From positions 7,390,645 through 7,454,644 of the forward strand of contig NZ_AP018178.1 of the NCBI RefSeq assembly GCF_002368195.1: a stretch of 64,000 nucleotides of DNA, written 5' to 3'. The stretch is from Calothrix sp. NIES-2100 (lineage in GTDB: Bacteria; Cyanobacteriota; Cyanobacteriia; Cyanobacteriales; Nostocaceae). Of this stretch, positions 35,218-44,009 are shown piece by piece. How positions within the stretch are numbered: the stretch's first letter is position 1; the number at the start of each line of letters is the position of its first letter. Under the pieces are notes generated by a model. It ran no database searches. It saw only the letters and a program-made list of their open reading frames with translations, and was not told the DNA's origin. Made by a program: the position numbers and the translations under genes.

Positions 35218-35469
35218 ATGGTAAATCATAACCAACAATTGAGTCTAAAAATCCTTGGTGTCATTTTTGCGGCTATTAACTTTGTATCACTTTCTCTAGG
35301 ATTAATCAGCTGCACTAATGAAGTAAGGAACCCACTAAATCAAACTGAGCAACAAAAGGAACAGTACAAAAATCAATCTAAGCAACAGCGTGAATCAAAT
35401 CAGAAGAATGACGACGATGATCATGATGATGATGACAAAGATGAAAAAGACGATGACGATAAAAACTAA
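35218..35469 (+). CDS. Small lipoprotein with Asp-rich acidic tail
   Basis: An 83-residue exported protein. A signal peptide (about 1-31) ends in a lipobox-like LGLISC, so Cys31 is probably lipidated. A Gln/Asn/Lys linker follows. The final 23 residues are almost only Asp, Lys, Glu, His and Asn, with DDDDHDDDDKDEKDDDD. Such tails bind divalent cations or basic surfaces. The Asp run also has repeated GAC/GAT codons prone to length change. It is followed by a good hairpin terminator and has its own upstream region, so it is a single-gene unit. No family name is known to me. Confidence 0.7.
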   Translation: MVNHNQQLSLKILGVIFAAINFVSLSLGLISCTNEVRNPLNQTEQQKEQYKNQSKQQRESNQKNDDDDHDDDDKDEKDDDDKN

Positions 35470-35494
35470 TTAAAAATGCACTCCTTGAAGAATG

Positions 35495-35528
35495 TTTCAG
35501 TCAGAATCTAGATTGCTGACTGAAATTT
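35495..35528 (+). terminator. Hairpin downstream of the small lipoprotein
   Basis: TTTCAGTCAG (35495-35504) pairs perfectly with CTGACTGAAA (35516-35525) around the internal palindrome AATCTAGATT. A T/A-rich stretch follows. Confidence 0.7.
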
Positions 35529-35598
35529 AAATTCCGTGGAGACTAAAAAGTATTAGATTTTTTAATTCATAATTTTAATAAAAGCTGAGGTTCTATTT

Positions 35599-36978
35599 AT
35601 GTTTATGCCAAAAACCTCTAATTCTTTAGTTGAGATCCTACGCCAAAGACGGCAAAGACTAGCTAGCCTGATTGATTTTCCCGCAATTCTTTGGTCAGGA
35701 AGCAGCAATCCCCGGAACTTTCCCGCCAATGTTTTTCCTTTCCGCGCTAGCAGTCATTTTCTCTATTTTGCTGGACTACCCTTGCCAAATGCTGCAATTC
35801 GCTTAGAAGCAGGGAAGCTGGAACTTTTCATGGACGATCCTCAACCTAGCAGCGCCTTATGGCATGGAGAAATGCCCAAGCGTGAGGAAATCGCCCAGAT
35901 GATTGGGGCTGATGCGGCTAAACCAATGTCAGAACTAGAGTTTTTGGTAGCAGAAGCAGCCACGATCGCAGTCCAAGATGCGGCTACTTGGACACAGCAA
36001 TCCCAGCTATTAAATAGATGGGTTTTACCGCAAAATCCGCCCCAAGGAATTGATTTAGAGTTAGCCAAGGCTGTTGTTGCTTTACGCCTCACCCATGATG
36101 CAGGCGCGTTAGCTGAGTTACGCCAAGCGGCGGCGGTGAGTGTGGAAGCCCATAAAGCAGGGATGTCCGCTACACTTGTTGCAAAACGGGAAGCAGAAGT
36201 TCGTGGGGCGATGGAAGGAGTAATCATTGCCCAGAATATGACTACTGCTTACAACAGTATTGTCACAGTCCACGGTGAAGTTTTGCACAACGAGCATTAT
36301 CACCACCCCCTGCAACCAGGCGATTTACTACTGGCTGATGTTGGTGCGGAAACTGAAACAGGCTGGGCGGCTGATATTACCCGTACTTGGCCTGTGTCTG
36401 GTAAGTTTTCATCTACCCAAAGAGATATTTATGATGTCGTCCTAGCCGCCCATGATGCTTGTATTGCCAAAATCCGCCCTGGCGTAGAGTATGGGGAAAT
36501 TCATCTGTTAGCAGCCACAGTGATTGCCGAAGGATTAGTGAATTTAGGCATTTTACAAGGAAATGCTGAAGATTTAGTCCAAAGAGATGCCCATGCTTTA
36601 TTTTTCCCCCACGGTATTGGTCATCTTCTGGGCTTAGATGTCCATGATATGGAAGATTTAGGCGATTTAGCAGGGTATGAGGAAGGGAGAAAAAGAAGCG
36701 ATCGCTTTGGCTTAGGCTACCTGCGTTTAAATCGTCCTCTGCGTCCAGGGATGTTAGTTACAATTGAACCTGGTTTTTATCAAGTGCCAGCAATTTTAAA
36801 TGATGGTCAAAATCGCTCAACATATCAATATACAGTTAATTGGGAGCGCCTATCCCAATTTGCAGATGTCCGGGGAATCCGCATCGAAGATGATGTTTTA
36901 GTTACAGATGAAGGCAGCGAAGTTTTAACAGCCGCGTTACCTAATGATGCCAATGCTGTGGAGGAATTGATTGGTTAA
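35599..36978 (+). CDS. Aminopeptidase P family protein (Xaa-Pro peptidase)
   Basis: A 459-residue M24B metallopeptidase that removes an N-terminal residue next to proline. The AMP_N domain (about 1-150) includes RASSHFLYFAGLPLPN. The pita-bread catalytic domain contains HGEVLHNEHYH, the metal aspartates in LLADVGAE and WAADITRTWP, the histidine in GIGHLLGLDVHD, and the glutamates in VTIEPGFY and IRIEDDVLV. All five metal ligands are present. GAGG lies about 10 nt before ATG 35599. It is monocistronic. Confidence 0.93.
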   Translation: MFMPKTSNSLVEILRQRRQRLASLIDFPAILWSGSSNPRNFPANVFPFRASSHFLYFAGLPLPNAAIRLEAGKLELFMDDPQPSSALWHGEMPKREEIAQMIGADAAKPMSELEFLVAEAATIAVQDAATWTQQSQLLNRWVLPQNPPQGIDLELAKAVVALRLTHDAGALAELRQAAAVSVEAHKAGMSATLVAKREAEVRGAMEGVIIAQNMTTAYNSIVTVHGEVLHNEHYHHPLQPGDLLLADVGAETETGWAADITRTWPVSGKFSSTQRDIYDVVLAAHDACIAKIRPGVEYGEIHLLAATVIAEGLVNLGILQGNAEDLVQRDAHALFFPHGIGHLLGLDVHDMEDLGDLAGYEEGRKRSDRFGLGYLRLNRPLRPGMLVTIEPGFYQVPAILNDGQNRSTYQYTVNWERLSQFADVRGIRIEDDVLVTDEGSEVLTAALPNDANAVEELIG

Positions 36979-36996
36979 TGGTTCGATGATAGTTTT

Positions 36997-37050
36997 GTAG
37001 TCAGCACTTAAGTGCTGAAAAATCTCTGACTAAAGTCCTGACTACGAAAT
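36997..37050. repeat. Dispersed GTAGTCAGCACT hairpin, copy 3
   Basis: GTAGTCAGCACTTAAGTGCTGA is followed by CTGACTAAAGTCCTGACTAC. It contains a perfect inner hairpin (TCAGCACTTAAGTGCTGA) and outer inverted ends GTAGTCAG and CTGACTAC. It lies between the convergent aminopeptidase and Uma2 genes and may end both transcripts. Confidence 0.7.
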
Positions 37051-37058
37051 CATGAAGC

Positions 37059-37700
37059 TCATTTATTTTGCTGAATTTGACTTTTAATCCAGTTGCGAAA
37101 TTCCCTTATCAAATCTAAATAATCCTTTTGTCCAACTTGCTCTAAAAAATTAGAAATTTCTGGAAGCGGCAAATTTGGAAAAGCTAAACTACGATCAACA
37201 GCTATATATTTTTTATTTTGCAGTATATTTATACTAAAAAAATTACCGTCATACCGCCATATTTCAGGCACACCCATATCAGCATAAACTTCAAAACGAT
37301 TTGTAGAACTGCTGGTAATATCAATTTCCACAACTAAATCTGGTGGTGGATCTTGCGGCAAATTTATTCTTTTTTTACCTTTAATTACATTTATGTTTCC
37401 AATATAAAAGCATTCATCTGGTTCTGCACCACTAATTTCTGGACGCTTGAAAGTGGTAGAACCAAGTGGTTCAATCCTAATTTCTAGTTCTTCAGCTAAA
37501 GTTTCAACAAATCGACCCAAGATTTTTTTATAACTTTCATGTTCAGGTGAAGGAACCATAATTTCCAGAGTACCGCGATTATAGGTAAGCCTTAGGCGGC
37601 GACTAGCGCTAAGTTCAGTTAGCAAGTTCTCATAAGTTTGCCAACTAATACCTGACAGGTGAATAATTTCTGTGGTTTGGATGAGAGTGTTGCTAGTCAT
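37059..37700 (-). CDS. Uma2-family (DUF820) putative endonuclease
   Basis: A 213-residue member of the Uma2 family, PD-(D/E)XK-fold proteins that are hugely amplified in cyanobacteria. Visible family features are LRLTYNRGTLEIMVPSPEHE near residue 37, the PDLVVEIDITSSS catalytic strand near 122 and the RFEVYADMGVPEIWRYD helix. The predicted activity is nucleic-acid cleavage, but no member has a well-defined cellular role, and they often act as stand-alone genes. It is convergent with the aminopeptidase gene. Confidence 0.9.
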   Translation of the reverse strand: MTSNTLIQTTEIIHLSGISWQTYENLLTELSASRRLRLTYNRGTLEIMVPSPEHESYKKILGRFVETLAEELEIRIEPLGSTTFKRPEISGAEPDECFYIGNINVIKGKKRINLPQDPPPDLVVEIDITSSSTNRFEVYADMGVPEIWRYDGNFFSINILQNKKYIAVDRSLAFPNLPLPEISNFLEQVGQKDYLDLIREFRNWIKSQIQQNK

Positions 37701-37992
37701 AGCGATATGTCATCTCTAGTCTCGCTGTACAATAGCTATTCTTACCTTCACTGTACTTGATTTATAGGGGCGACGCTTTTAGTTAGCGATGAATAACTGC
37801 TCTAGTGTTAACTTGACATTTGTCATTTCTTTGCGTCCTCGCGTCTGGTTGTCTCCCCAATCCTACTTTTCCCCCAATCCCCACAGATAGGTATACCCCT
37901 GCTCAAGTTGGTGAGAAAACTACTAAGCTAGTAAATAGCACGTTAAAACTCTACCGAAAATTTCTACTGGCTTACTATCTGTAATCGAAATT

Positions 37993-39456
37993 ATGTTTGA
38001 TGCATTAGCTGACCGTTTAGAATCTGCCTGGAAGAAACTGCGCGGACAAGATAAAATTTCTCAGTCCAACATTCAAGATGCGTTGCGAGAAGTTCGCCGC
38101 GCTTTGTTGGAAGCAGATGTCAACCTCCAGGTAGTCAAAGATTTTATTAGTGAAGTCGAAGCCAAAGCACAGGGATCTGAGGTGATCTCTGGCGTGCGAC
38201 CTGACCAACAGTTTATCAAAATTGTTTACGATGAACTGGTGCAGGTGATGGGGGAAGAAAATGTTCCTCTGGTAGAAGTCGAGGGAGAACCTACCATTGT
38301 GCTAATGGCTGGGTTGCAAGGTACTGGTAAAACCACTGCTACTGCTAAGTTAGCTTTACATCTCCGTAAATTAAATCGTAGTTGTTTGTTGGTGGCTACA
38401 GACGTGTATCGTCCAGCCGCGATCGATCAGTTGGTGACCTTGGGTAAGCAAATTGAAGTCCCAGTATTTGAACTGGGAAGTGATGCAGATCCAGTAGAAA
38501 TTGCTCGCCAAGGTGTAGAACGCGCCAGAGCGGAAGGCGTAAATACGGTAATTATTGATACGGCTGGTCGTCTGCAAATTGACGAAGACATGATGGCAGA
38601 ACTGGCCAGGATTAAAGACATAGTCCAACCCCACGAAACTTTGCTGGTTGTGGATTCCATGACTGGTCAAGAAGCCGCAAATCTTACCCGTACCTTCCAC
38701 GAAGAAATTGGGATTACTGGGGCAATTCTGACCAAACTAGATGGAGATAGCCGTGGTGGTGCTGCACTGTCAGTGCGGCAAATTTCCGGTGCGCCCATTA
38801 AGTTTGTGGGTGTGGGTGAAAAAGTCGAGGCACTGCAACCATTTTACCCAGACCGGATGGCATCGCGGATTTTGGGGATGGGCGATGTCTTGACCTTGGT
38901 GGAAAAAGCCCAAGAAGAAATAGACTTGGCAGATGCCGAGAAAATGCAGGAGAAAATCCTGTCGGCAAAATTTGACTTCACCGACTTTCTCAAGCAATTG
39001 CGCCTGCTGAAAAACATGGGTTCGCTGGGTGGAATCATTAAGATGATTCCGGGGATGAACAAGCTTTCTGATGACCAGCTAAAGCATGGAGAAAGCCAGC
39101 TAAAACGCTGTGAAGCCATGATTAACTCCATGACTCGCCAAGAACGCCAAGACCCTGATTTATTAGCCAGTTCTCCCAGCCGCAGACGGCGTATTGCCTC
39201 TGGAGCAGGCTATAGAGAAGCAGATGTCAGCAAATTAGTAGCTGATTTCCAAAAAATGCGATCGCTCATGCAGCAAATGGGTCAAGGTCAATTCCCCGGT
39301 ATGCCCGGAATGTTTGGTGGTGGTATGGGTAACGCCTTCGCAGGAGGAGGTAATCGTCCCCCAGCCCCAGGATGGCGCGGTTACACCAACAACAACCCCG
39401 GCGCAACGAAAAAGAAAAAGAGTGAGAAAAAAAAGAAAGGCTTCGGGAATCTTTAG
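37993..39456 (+). CDS. ffh: Signal recognition particle protein Ffh
   Basis: The 487-residue GTPase binds SRP RNA and targets nascent membrane proteins to FtsY. The N domain (1-90) is followed by the G domain with G1 GLQGTGKTTATAKLA near residue 106, DTAGRLQ near 187 and TKLDGDSRGG near 246. The methionine-rich M domain spans about 325-430 and includes the RNA-binding SRRRRIASGAG loop. The C-terminus has a Gly/Met-rich linker and a Lys-rich end (KKKKSEKKKKGF). No SRP RNA gene was seen in the window. It is followed by a 440-bp repeat-rich gap before rpsP. Confidence 0.97.
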   Translation: MFDALADRLESAWKKLRGQDKISQSNIQDALREVRRALLEADVNLQVVKDFISEVEAKAQGSEVISGVRPDQQFIKIVYDELVQVMGEENVPLVEVEGEPTIVLMAGLQGTGKTTATAKLALHLRKLNRSCLLVATDVYRPAAIDQLVTLGKQIEVPVFELGSDADPVEIARQGVERARAEGVNTVIIDTAGRLQIDEDMMAELARIKDIVQPHETLLVVDSMTGQEAANLTRTFHEEIGITGAILTKLDGDSRGGAALSVRQISGAPIKFVGVGEKVEALQPFYPDRMASRILGMGDVLTLVEKAQEEIDLADAEKMQEKILSAKFDFTDFLKQLRLLKNMGSLGGIIKMIPGMNKLSDDQLKHGESQLKRCEAMINSMTRQERQDPDLLASSPSRRRRIASGAGYREADVSKLVADFQKMRSLMQQMGQGQFPGMPGMFGGGMGNAFAGGGNRPPAPGWRGYTNNNPGATKKKKSEKKKKGFGNL

Positions 39457-39499
39457 GCAACAGTCCACACTTCTACTTGGCAGTAGTTGAATCTCAACT

Positions 39500-39665
39500 T
39501 CTCTGCGAGACGCTACGCGCTAAGCGAAGCTATGCCGAAGGCTTTACGCTCGATTACCGCGTAGCCTAAACTCAGTGACCATAGTCAAAAGTCAACAGTC
39601 AAAGGTCATCAGCCTAAACAACTGACAAATGACAAATGACAAATGACAAATGACAAATGACAAAT
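39500..39665. repeat. Dispersed GCGAGACGCTACGCG-type repeat plus ACAAATG heptamers
   Basis: CTCTGCGAGACGCTACGCGC followed by GAAGCTATGCCGAAGGC at about 39500-39550 is a very common palindromic repeat of Nostocales. It is followed by GTCAAAAGTCAACAGTCAAAG units and at least five exact ACAAATG heptamers (39624-39665). The rest of the 39457-39896 gap holds no gene and must include the rpsP promoter. Confidence 0.75.
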
Positions 39666-39896
39666 AGCAGTTAATGCCCAGCAAGTGCTAAAATTAGCAT
39701 TCCAGGATGGAAAATTGTGCCTAAAAGAAGTAGAGCCTCAATTTATCGGCAACAGCCAAAGATAAGTTTTTGGCTCATTAAGGTCAAAAACTACAGATAA
39801 CAAAGTCTTTTGACTTTAGACTGTGAACTTTTGACTTCTACAAAGCGGCACTTGCTTTCAACTGATATTTACAAACAGGAGAACGATTTTTAAATC

Positions 39897-40160
39897 ATGA
39901 TCAAACTGCGCTTGAAGCGATACGGTAAAAAGCGGGAAGCGAGTTACCGCATCATAGCTATCAACAGCCTCGCTCGCCGCGATGGTCGTCCCCTAGAAGA
40001 ACTGGGATTTTATAACCCCAGAACGGATGAAGTAAGATTGGACGTTCCCGGAATCGTCAAGCGACTGCAACAAGGCGCTCAACCCACTGACACCGTCCGT
40101 CGCATCCTAGTAAAAGCCAATGTTTTTGAACAGGTCAGTGCCACAACAGCCGCATCATAG
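39897..40160 (+). CDS. rpsP: 30S ribosomal protein S16
   Basis: An 87-residue small-subunit protein with the standard start MIKLRLKRYGKKREASYRII and the ELGFYNPRT and PTDTVRRIL motifs. An AGGAGAACGA ribosome-binding site lies 8 nt before the ATG. Its end overlaps the start of khpA by 41 bp, so the two are translationally coupled. The ffh-rpsP-khpA order is a widespread conserved arrangement. Confidence 0.97.
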   Translation: MIKLRLKRYGKKREASYRIIAINSLARRDGRPLEELGFYNPRTDEVRLDVPGIVKRLQQGAQPTDTVRRILVKANVFEQVSATTAAS

Positions 40161-40563
40161 TGTCGGAAAACAATCCCCCACAGCCAGCCCCAATTATGAG
40201 GGGTTGGTGAGGTTTTTAGTGCAGCCGTTTTTAGAATCTCCAGAGTCTTTAAGCGTCGATTGTGAAATTTCTCAAAGCCTGCAAAAGGCTTGGATTCGCA
40301 TCGCCTTTGACAGCACAGATAAAGGAAAAGTCTTTGGTCGGGGAGGACGCAATATTCAGGCGATTCGTACAGTAATTGCCGCAGCGGCCGATGTTGCTGG
40401 CCAATCAGTATATCTGGATATTTATGGCAGCAGCGCCTCACGAGAAGGTGCATCTTTTGATGAAGACCGGGAAGAGCGATTACCGCCACCCAAATCAAGG
40501 GACAGACGTGGAAACGGAAACGGAAACGGCCCCAGACCCATCGCTAAACCCCGCACTCGCTAG
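40120..40563 (+). CDS. khpA: KH-domain RNA-binding protein KhpA
   Basis: A 147-residue KhpA/YlqC-type protein. The single KH domain (about 28-105) contains the VRFLVQPFLESPESL start and the RNA-contacting loop GRGGRNIQAIRTV near residue 75. The last 40 residues are a Lys/Arg/Gly/Asn-rich disordered tail, longer than in many bacteria. KhpA proteins bind RNA, often with KhpB/Jag, and affect translation and cell shape. The ATG at 40120 lies inside rpsP; no later in-frame ATG precedes the KH domain, and a TTG at about 40204 is the only near alternative. Confidence 0.9.
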   Translation: MFLNRSVPQQPHHSVGKQSPTASPNYEGLVRFLVQPFLESPESLSVDCEISQSLQKAWIRIAFDSTDKGKVFGRGGRNIQAIRTVIAAAADVAGQSVYLDIYGSSASREGASFDEDREERLPPPKSRDRRGNGNGNGPRPIAKPRTR

Positions 40564-40822
40564 GTTCAAACTTGAGAGCCAGTCTGGGCGGTTTATACTC
40601 CGCTCAGACCTTCTAGTAGATAGCAATGGTTAAAAAACGCCAAATTTGGTACTCTGGCATCAGTGGTGTTAGGCATCGCCTCACTAGAGAAATGCTCTCA
40701 ATCCTTTTGAGGATTAAAAATATGGGTGTTTATCATCAGGAGAAGCGATCGCCATACTGCTTGTAGTTAGTGATAATCATAAATAACTCTGAACAATCTC
40801 TTTCAGGAGGTGAAACCAGGGA

Positions 40823-40999
40823 GTGGCTGAAGTTCGTTTAGGTGAGAACGAGTCAATAGACTCAGCGCTGAGACGTTTTAAAAAGAAAATTCAAAAAGCC
40901 GGAATTTTGTCAGAAGTTAGACGCCGGGAAAGGTACGAAAAACCTAGTTTACGACGCAAGCGCAAAGAGGAAGCTGCACGCAAAGGTGTCCGCTACTAA
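40823..40999 (+). CDS. rpsU: 30S ribosomal protein S21
   Basis: The 58-codon gene starts with GTG and encodes MAEVRLGENESIDSALRRF followed by KKKIQKAGIL, RRRERYEKPS and RRKRKEEAARKGVRY. This is the highly basic S21 protein, which helps initiate translation at the 16S anti-SD region. The ribosome-binding sequence AGGAGG is at 40805-40810. It sits between khpA and phoH on the same strand. Its shortness makes it easy to miss. Confidence 0.95.
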   Translation: MAEVRLGENESIDSALRRFKKKIQKAGILSEVRRRERYEKPSLRRKRKEEAARKGVRY

Positions 41000-41270
41000 A
41001 TTAAAGTGGTGTCTTTGGTGAATGTGGTTAACCTAAATCAATCATGCAAGTTTAGGTTTGAAACTATTTTGAGAGCAAACCTACAAAAAGTAGAGATGTG
41101 ATTAATCGTATCTCTACTTTTCCCCTTGAAGAGGGGTTAGGGGTTAGGGGCTAGCGAGATAAATGACAACTGACAACTGACTAAAAACTCAGAATTTTAT
41201 ATTTAAACAAGAAAATTTGTCATAGTTTTGCTGAAATCTGATAAACACTCCTCATATATTAAAAAATACT

Positions 41271-42224
41271 ATGGCAGAGGCCTACAAAATTGAGCTGCCG
41301 GATGTTCCGAGTGCGATCGCTCTAGCTGGAGATGGAGAAGAAAATCTCAAACTTTTATCCCAGCAAACAGGGGCCAGCTTGGTATTACGCGGACAGGACT
41401 TACATATTTCGGGAACACCAAAACAAGTTGATTTAGCTTCGCGATTAGTGCGATCGCTCGAAGACCTCTGGATTAAAGGTAATACTATCTCTAGTGCGGA
41501 TATTTCCACAGCCCGTCAAGCATTAGATACCCATCGAGAAGGGGAACTGCAAGATTTACAAAGAGATATCCTTGCCAGAACTCGCCGGGGTGAAGAAATC
41601 CGCGCCAAAACCTTTCGCCAGCGACAGTATATTGATGTCCTACGCAAACGTGACCTCATCTTCTCTACTGGCCCTGCTGGGACTGGTAAGACTTTTCTCG
41701 CCGTTGTAGTCGCCGTTCAAGCACTCCTCGCCAACCAGTTTGAAAAGCTAATTTTAACTCGTCCTGCGGTCGAAGCTGGCGAAAAACTCGGCTTTTTACC
41801 CGGAGATTTACAACAGAAAGTCAATCCCTATCTCCGCCCACTTTATGATGCTATTAATGAATTTATCGATCCGGAAAAAGTACCCAATTTAATGGAACGG
41901 GGTGTAATTGAAGTCGCACCACTTGCTTATATGCGGGGACGCACCCTAAATAACGCTTTTGTCATTGTCGATGAAGCCCAAAATACTACACCTGCACAAA
42001 TAAAAATGGTTTTGACTCGTTTGGGCTTCCGTTCGCGTATGGTAATTACAGGTGACATGACACAAACCGATTTACCAATAAACCAACAATCAGGTTTAGC
42101 AGTAGCTTTACACGTTTTAAAGAACGTTGAAGGCATAGCTTTTTGTGAATTTTCTCAAAAAGATGTCGTGCGTCATCCCCTAGTTCAGCGCATCGTCGCT
42201 GCTTACGAACAATATGAAAAATAG
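41271..42224 (+). CDS. phoH: PhoH-family ATPase (YbeZ-like)
   Basis: A 317-residue P-loop ATPase of the PhoH/YbeZ family, thought to act in rRNA maturation and RNA quality control with YbeY and nucleases. An N-terminal KH-like region (about 10-75) precedes the ATPase core: Walker A STGPAGTGKT near residue 131, TRPAVEAGEKLGFLPGD, and Walker B VIVDEAQNT near residue 233. The C-terminal segment with GIAFCEFSQKDVVRHPLVQ is characteristic. Placement after rpsU and the ffh-rpsP-khpA set fits a translation and RNA role. Confidence 0.93.
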   Translation: MAEAYKIELPDVPSAIALAGDGEENLKLLSQQTGASLVLRGQDLHISGTPKQVDLASRLVRSLEDLWIKGNTISSADISTARQALDTHREGELQDLQRDILARTRRGEEIRAKTFRQRQYIDVLRKRDLIFSTGPAGTGKTFLAVVVAVQALLANQFEKLILTRPAVEAGEKLGFLPGDLQQKVNPYLRPLYDAINEFIDPEKVPNLMERGVIEVAPLAYMRGRTLNNAFVIVDEAQNTTPAQIKMVLTRLGFRSRMVITGDMTQTDLPINQQSGLAVALHVLKNVEGIAFCEFSQKDVVRHPLVQRIVAAYEQYEK

Positions 42225-42297
42225 TCATTAATCATCGGCTAATCTCCAAAAGCAAATGATAAATGAGAACTGACAACTGACAAAGGACAAATGACAA

Positions 42298-42702
42298 ATG
42301 ACCACAACATTAAAAGAATTTTTAGCAGCTTGCGAAAACTTAGGAACTTTGCGTTTAATAGTAACTAGCAGTGCTGGTGTATTAGAAGTCAGAAGCAAGC
42401 TAGAAAAGCTATTTTATGCAGAATTACCCAAGGGTAAATATGCCAATATGCACACCGAAAATTTTGAGTTTCACTTGAATATGGACAAAATTACTCAAGT
42501 GAAATTTGAAACGGGTGAAGCGAAAAGAGGTAACTTTACTACCTACGCTATCCGGTTTTTAGATGAAAAACAGGAGCCTGCTTTAAGTTTCTTTCTCCAA
42601 TGGGGTAAGCCCGGAGAATATGAACCAGGTCAAGTAGAAACTTGGCAAGCTCTTAAAGATCAGTATGGAGAAGTTTGGCAACCTTTACCAGCTGAGATTT
42701 AA
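42298..42702 (+). CDS. ChuX/HutX-family haem-utilisation-like protein
   Basis: A 134-residue protein of the ChuX/HutX fold (single-domain relatives of HemS/ChuS), which bind haem or related tetrapyrroles. Visible features are the ACENLGTLRLIVTSSAG start, NFEFHLNMDKITQVKF and the PALSFFLQWGKPG motif. The start codon is the last ATG of an ACAAATG heptamer array directly upstream (42280-42297). No haem transporter lies nearby, so a role in intracellular haem handling is the simplest inference. Confidence 0.85.
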   Translation: MTTTLKEFLAACENLGTLRLIVTSSAGVLEVRSKLEKLFYAELPKGKYANMHTENFEFHLNMDKITQVKFETGEAKRGNFTTYAIRFLDEKQEPALSFFLQWGKPGEYEPGQVETWQALKDQYGEVWQPLPAEI

Positions 42703-42711
42703 TAATTACTA

Positions 42712-42927
42712 ATTCGTAATTGGGAGCATCCCAATTTTGCCCTGAATAAATTTGTAGTGGGAGCATCTTGCTCCCTAAGGTATTTGAAGCACCCTAGAGA
42801 GCGATCGCTACTAATTCGTAATTCGTAATTCGTAATTGGGAGCATCCCAATTTTGCTCTGAATAAATTTGTAGTGGGAGCATCTTGCTCCCTAAGGTATT
42901 TGAAGCGCCCTAGAGAGCGATCGCTAC
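42712..42927. repeat. Tandem 116-bp duplication carrying GGGAGCATCTTGCTCCC hairpins
   Basis: Segment 42712-42811 is repeated at 42828-42927 with two mismatches, an offset of 116 bp. Each copy contains ATTCGTAATTGGGAGCATCC, the GGGAGCA-TCT-TGCTCCC hairpin (42754-42777 and 42870-42893) and a terminal GCGATCGC. Extra TTCGTAA units fill the junction. Confidence 0.92.
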
Positions 42928-42966
42928 AAAAAAATCAATTTACACATTTGGGATGCTCCCTTCATA

Positions 42967-42996
42967 ATACCCTTTGGGAAACTACCCAAAGGGTAT
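42967..42996. terminator. Perfect 12-bp hairpin ATACCCTTTGGG / CCCAAAGGGTAT
   Basis: ATACCCTTTGGG (42967-42978) and its exact complement (42985-42996) enclose AAACTA. It lies between the convergent ChuX-like and protoglobin genes. No T-run follows, so it may be a repeat instead of a terminator. Confidence 0.6.
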
Positions 42997-43103
42997 ATAC
43001 GTAATAAGTAATTATTGCCGATATCACCTGTCTAAAACAGTCATGAATTACCAATTACTTACGAATTATTTTAAGTGTTACTTGAAACTTTCCAAATATG
43101 CTC

Positions 43104-43658
43104 TTACATAGCTTTAGCACCGCTAACAATTAAGCGCTTAAACAGTCCTTCTGACCAGCCTGTTTCTCGCAAAACCGCCGATGAAGATACTTCTATATAA
43201 GCTTGCTCAATGAAGGCTAAGTCAATCATACACATACGACCAAGAGCATCTTTGAGATTTGCACTTTTGCCATCCTTTGTAAGTTGCTTGCCTACTTCAT
43301 ATATTACCGTTGCCATTGCTGGGACAACTTGTAGAGGCCCTATCCCGAGGCGGACATGAACTAGACCAATTTTCCAACGGCGTTCTGCATACGCATTACC
43401 CCAATCATCCATACCTGTAAACATTTCGTGAAACCATTGAATAAAAGTTTCATGTAGGCGATGCATACGCTCTTCACTATGATGTAAGATTGCATTCATT
43501 TCTGGATCGCGTCCCAAGTACGTATAAAAGTGATCCGCCATCTCTGAAGCTGTTTTTAACCCCCAATCTGCTTGAGATTTAAGTAAGTCTTTATCCTCAG
43601 ATGTCAAACCAATACGCTTTTCTAAAGTAGACATAAAGGTATGTGGATCTAAAGTCAT
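43104..43658 (-). CDS. Single-domain protoglobin
   Basis: A 184-residue protoglobin-domain protein that should bind haem in an eight-helix globin fold with an N-terminal extension. It resembles the sensor domain of globin-coupled sensors, but no output domain follows. A candidate proximal histidine lies in KIGLVHVRLGIGP near residue 100. The LHETFIQWFHEMF helix holds distal-side aromatics. It could act as an O2/NO sensor component or scavenger. It is 350 bp downstream of the roadblock gene on the same strand. Confidence 0.88.
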   Translation of the reverse strand: MTLDPHTFMSTLEKRIGLTSEDKDLLKSQADWGLKTASEMADHFYTYLGRDPEMNAILHHSEERMHRLHETFIQWFHEMFTGMDDWGNAYAERRWKIGLVHVRLGIGPLQVVPAMATVIYEVGKQLTKDGKSANLKDALGRMCMIDLAFIEQAYIEVSSSAVLRETGWSEGLFKRLIVSGAKAM

Positions 43659-44009
43659 GATGCAAATTTCCTAAGAATCAATCAAAACTAGATAAGACGA
43701 GATGTTCACAGTAAACATGGCAAATTAGTAAATTGTGAATTCTCCAATTTAGATATATTGATAAAATTCACAATTGATAAATTTACCTAATAACAATACT
43801 GCAAAATCCAGAATTGTTATTTCCTGTGTAAATTGGATACTTGGATTTAGATTATCGAGAAAAATAATCATCCAAAAATCAGCGTATGAGCTAATACCAA
43901 TTCGTAATCAACATGAATTATTTGAGATGAAGCCATTCGGATATAATCTATATTTTCCGATGACAATGTCTAACCGAATTTTAGTAATTGGTATAATTTG
44001 AGTTGAAAA
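43659..44009. other. 350-bp intergenic region with TACCAATTCG inverted ends
   Basis: This A/T-rich spacer lies between the roadblock gene and the protoglobin gene. TACCAATTCGTAAT at about 43894 and AGTAATTGGTATA at about 43984 form imperfect inverted ends of a repeat of about 100 bp. Overlapping short open frames on the plus strand are not convincing. Confidence 0.5.

Noticed and set aside
40626..40768. 46-codon frame MVKKRQIWYSGISGVRHRLT... between khpA and rpsU
   Set aside because: No ribosome-binding site and no recognisable family; it overlaps a probable leader of rpsU. Kept out for lack of support.
43774..44001. 75-codon plus-strand frame between protoglobin and roadblock genes
   Set aside because: Runs through a TACCAATTCG inverted repeat and has Ile/Asn-rich random composition.
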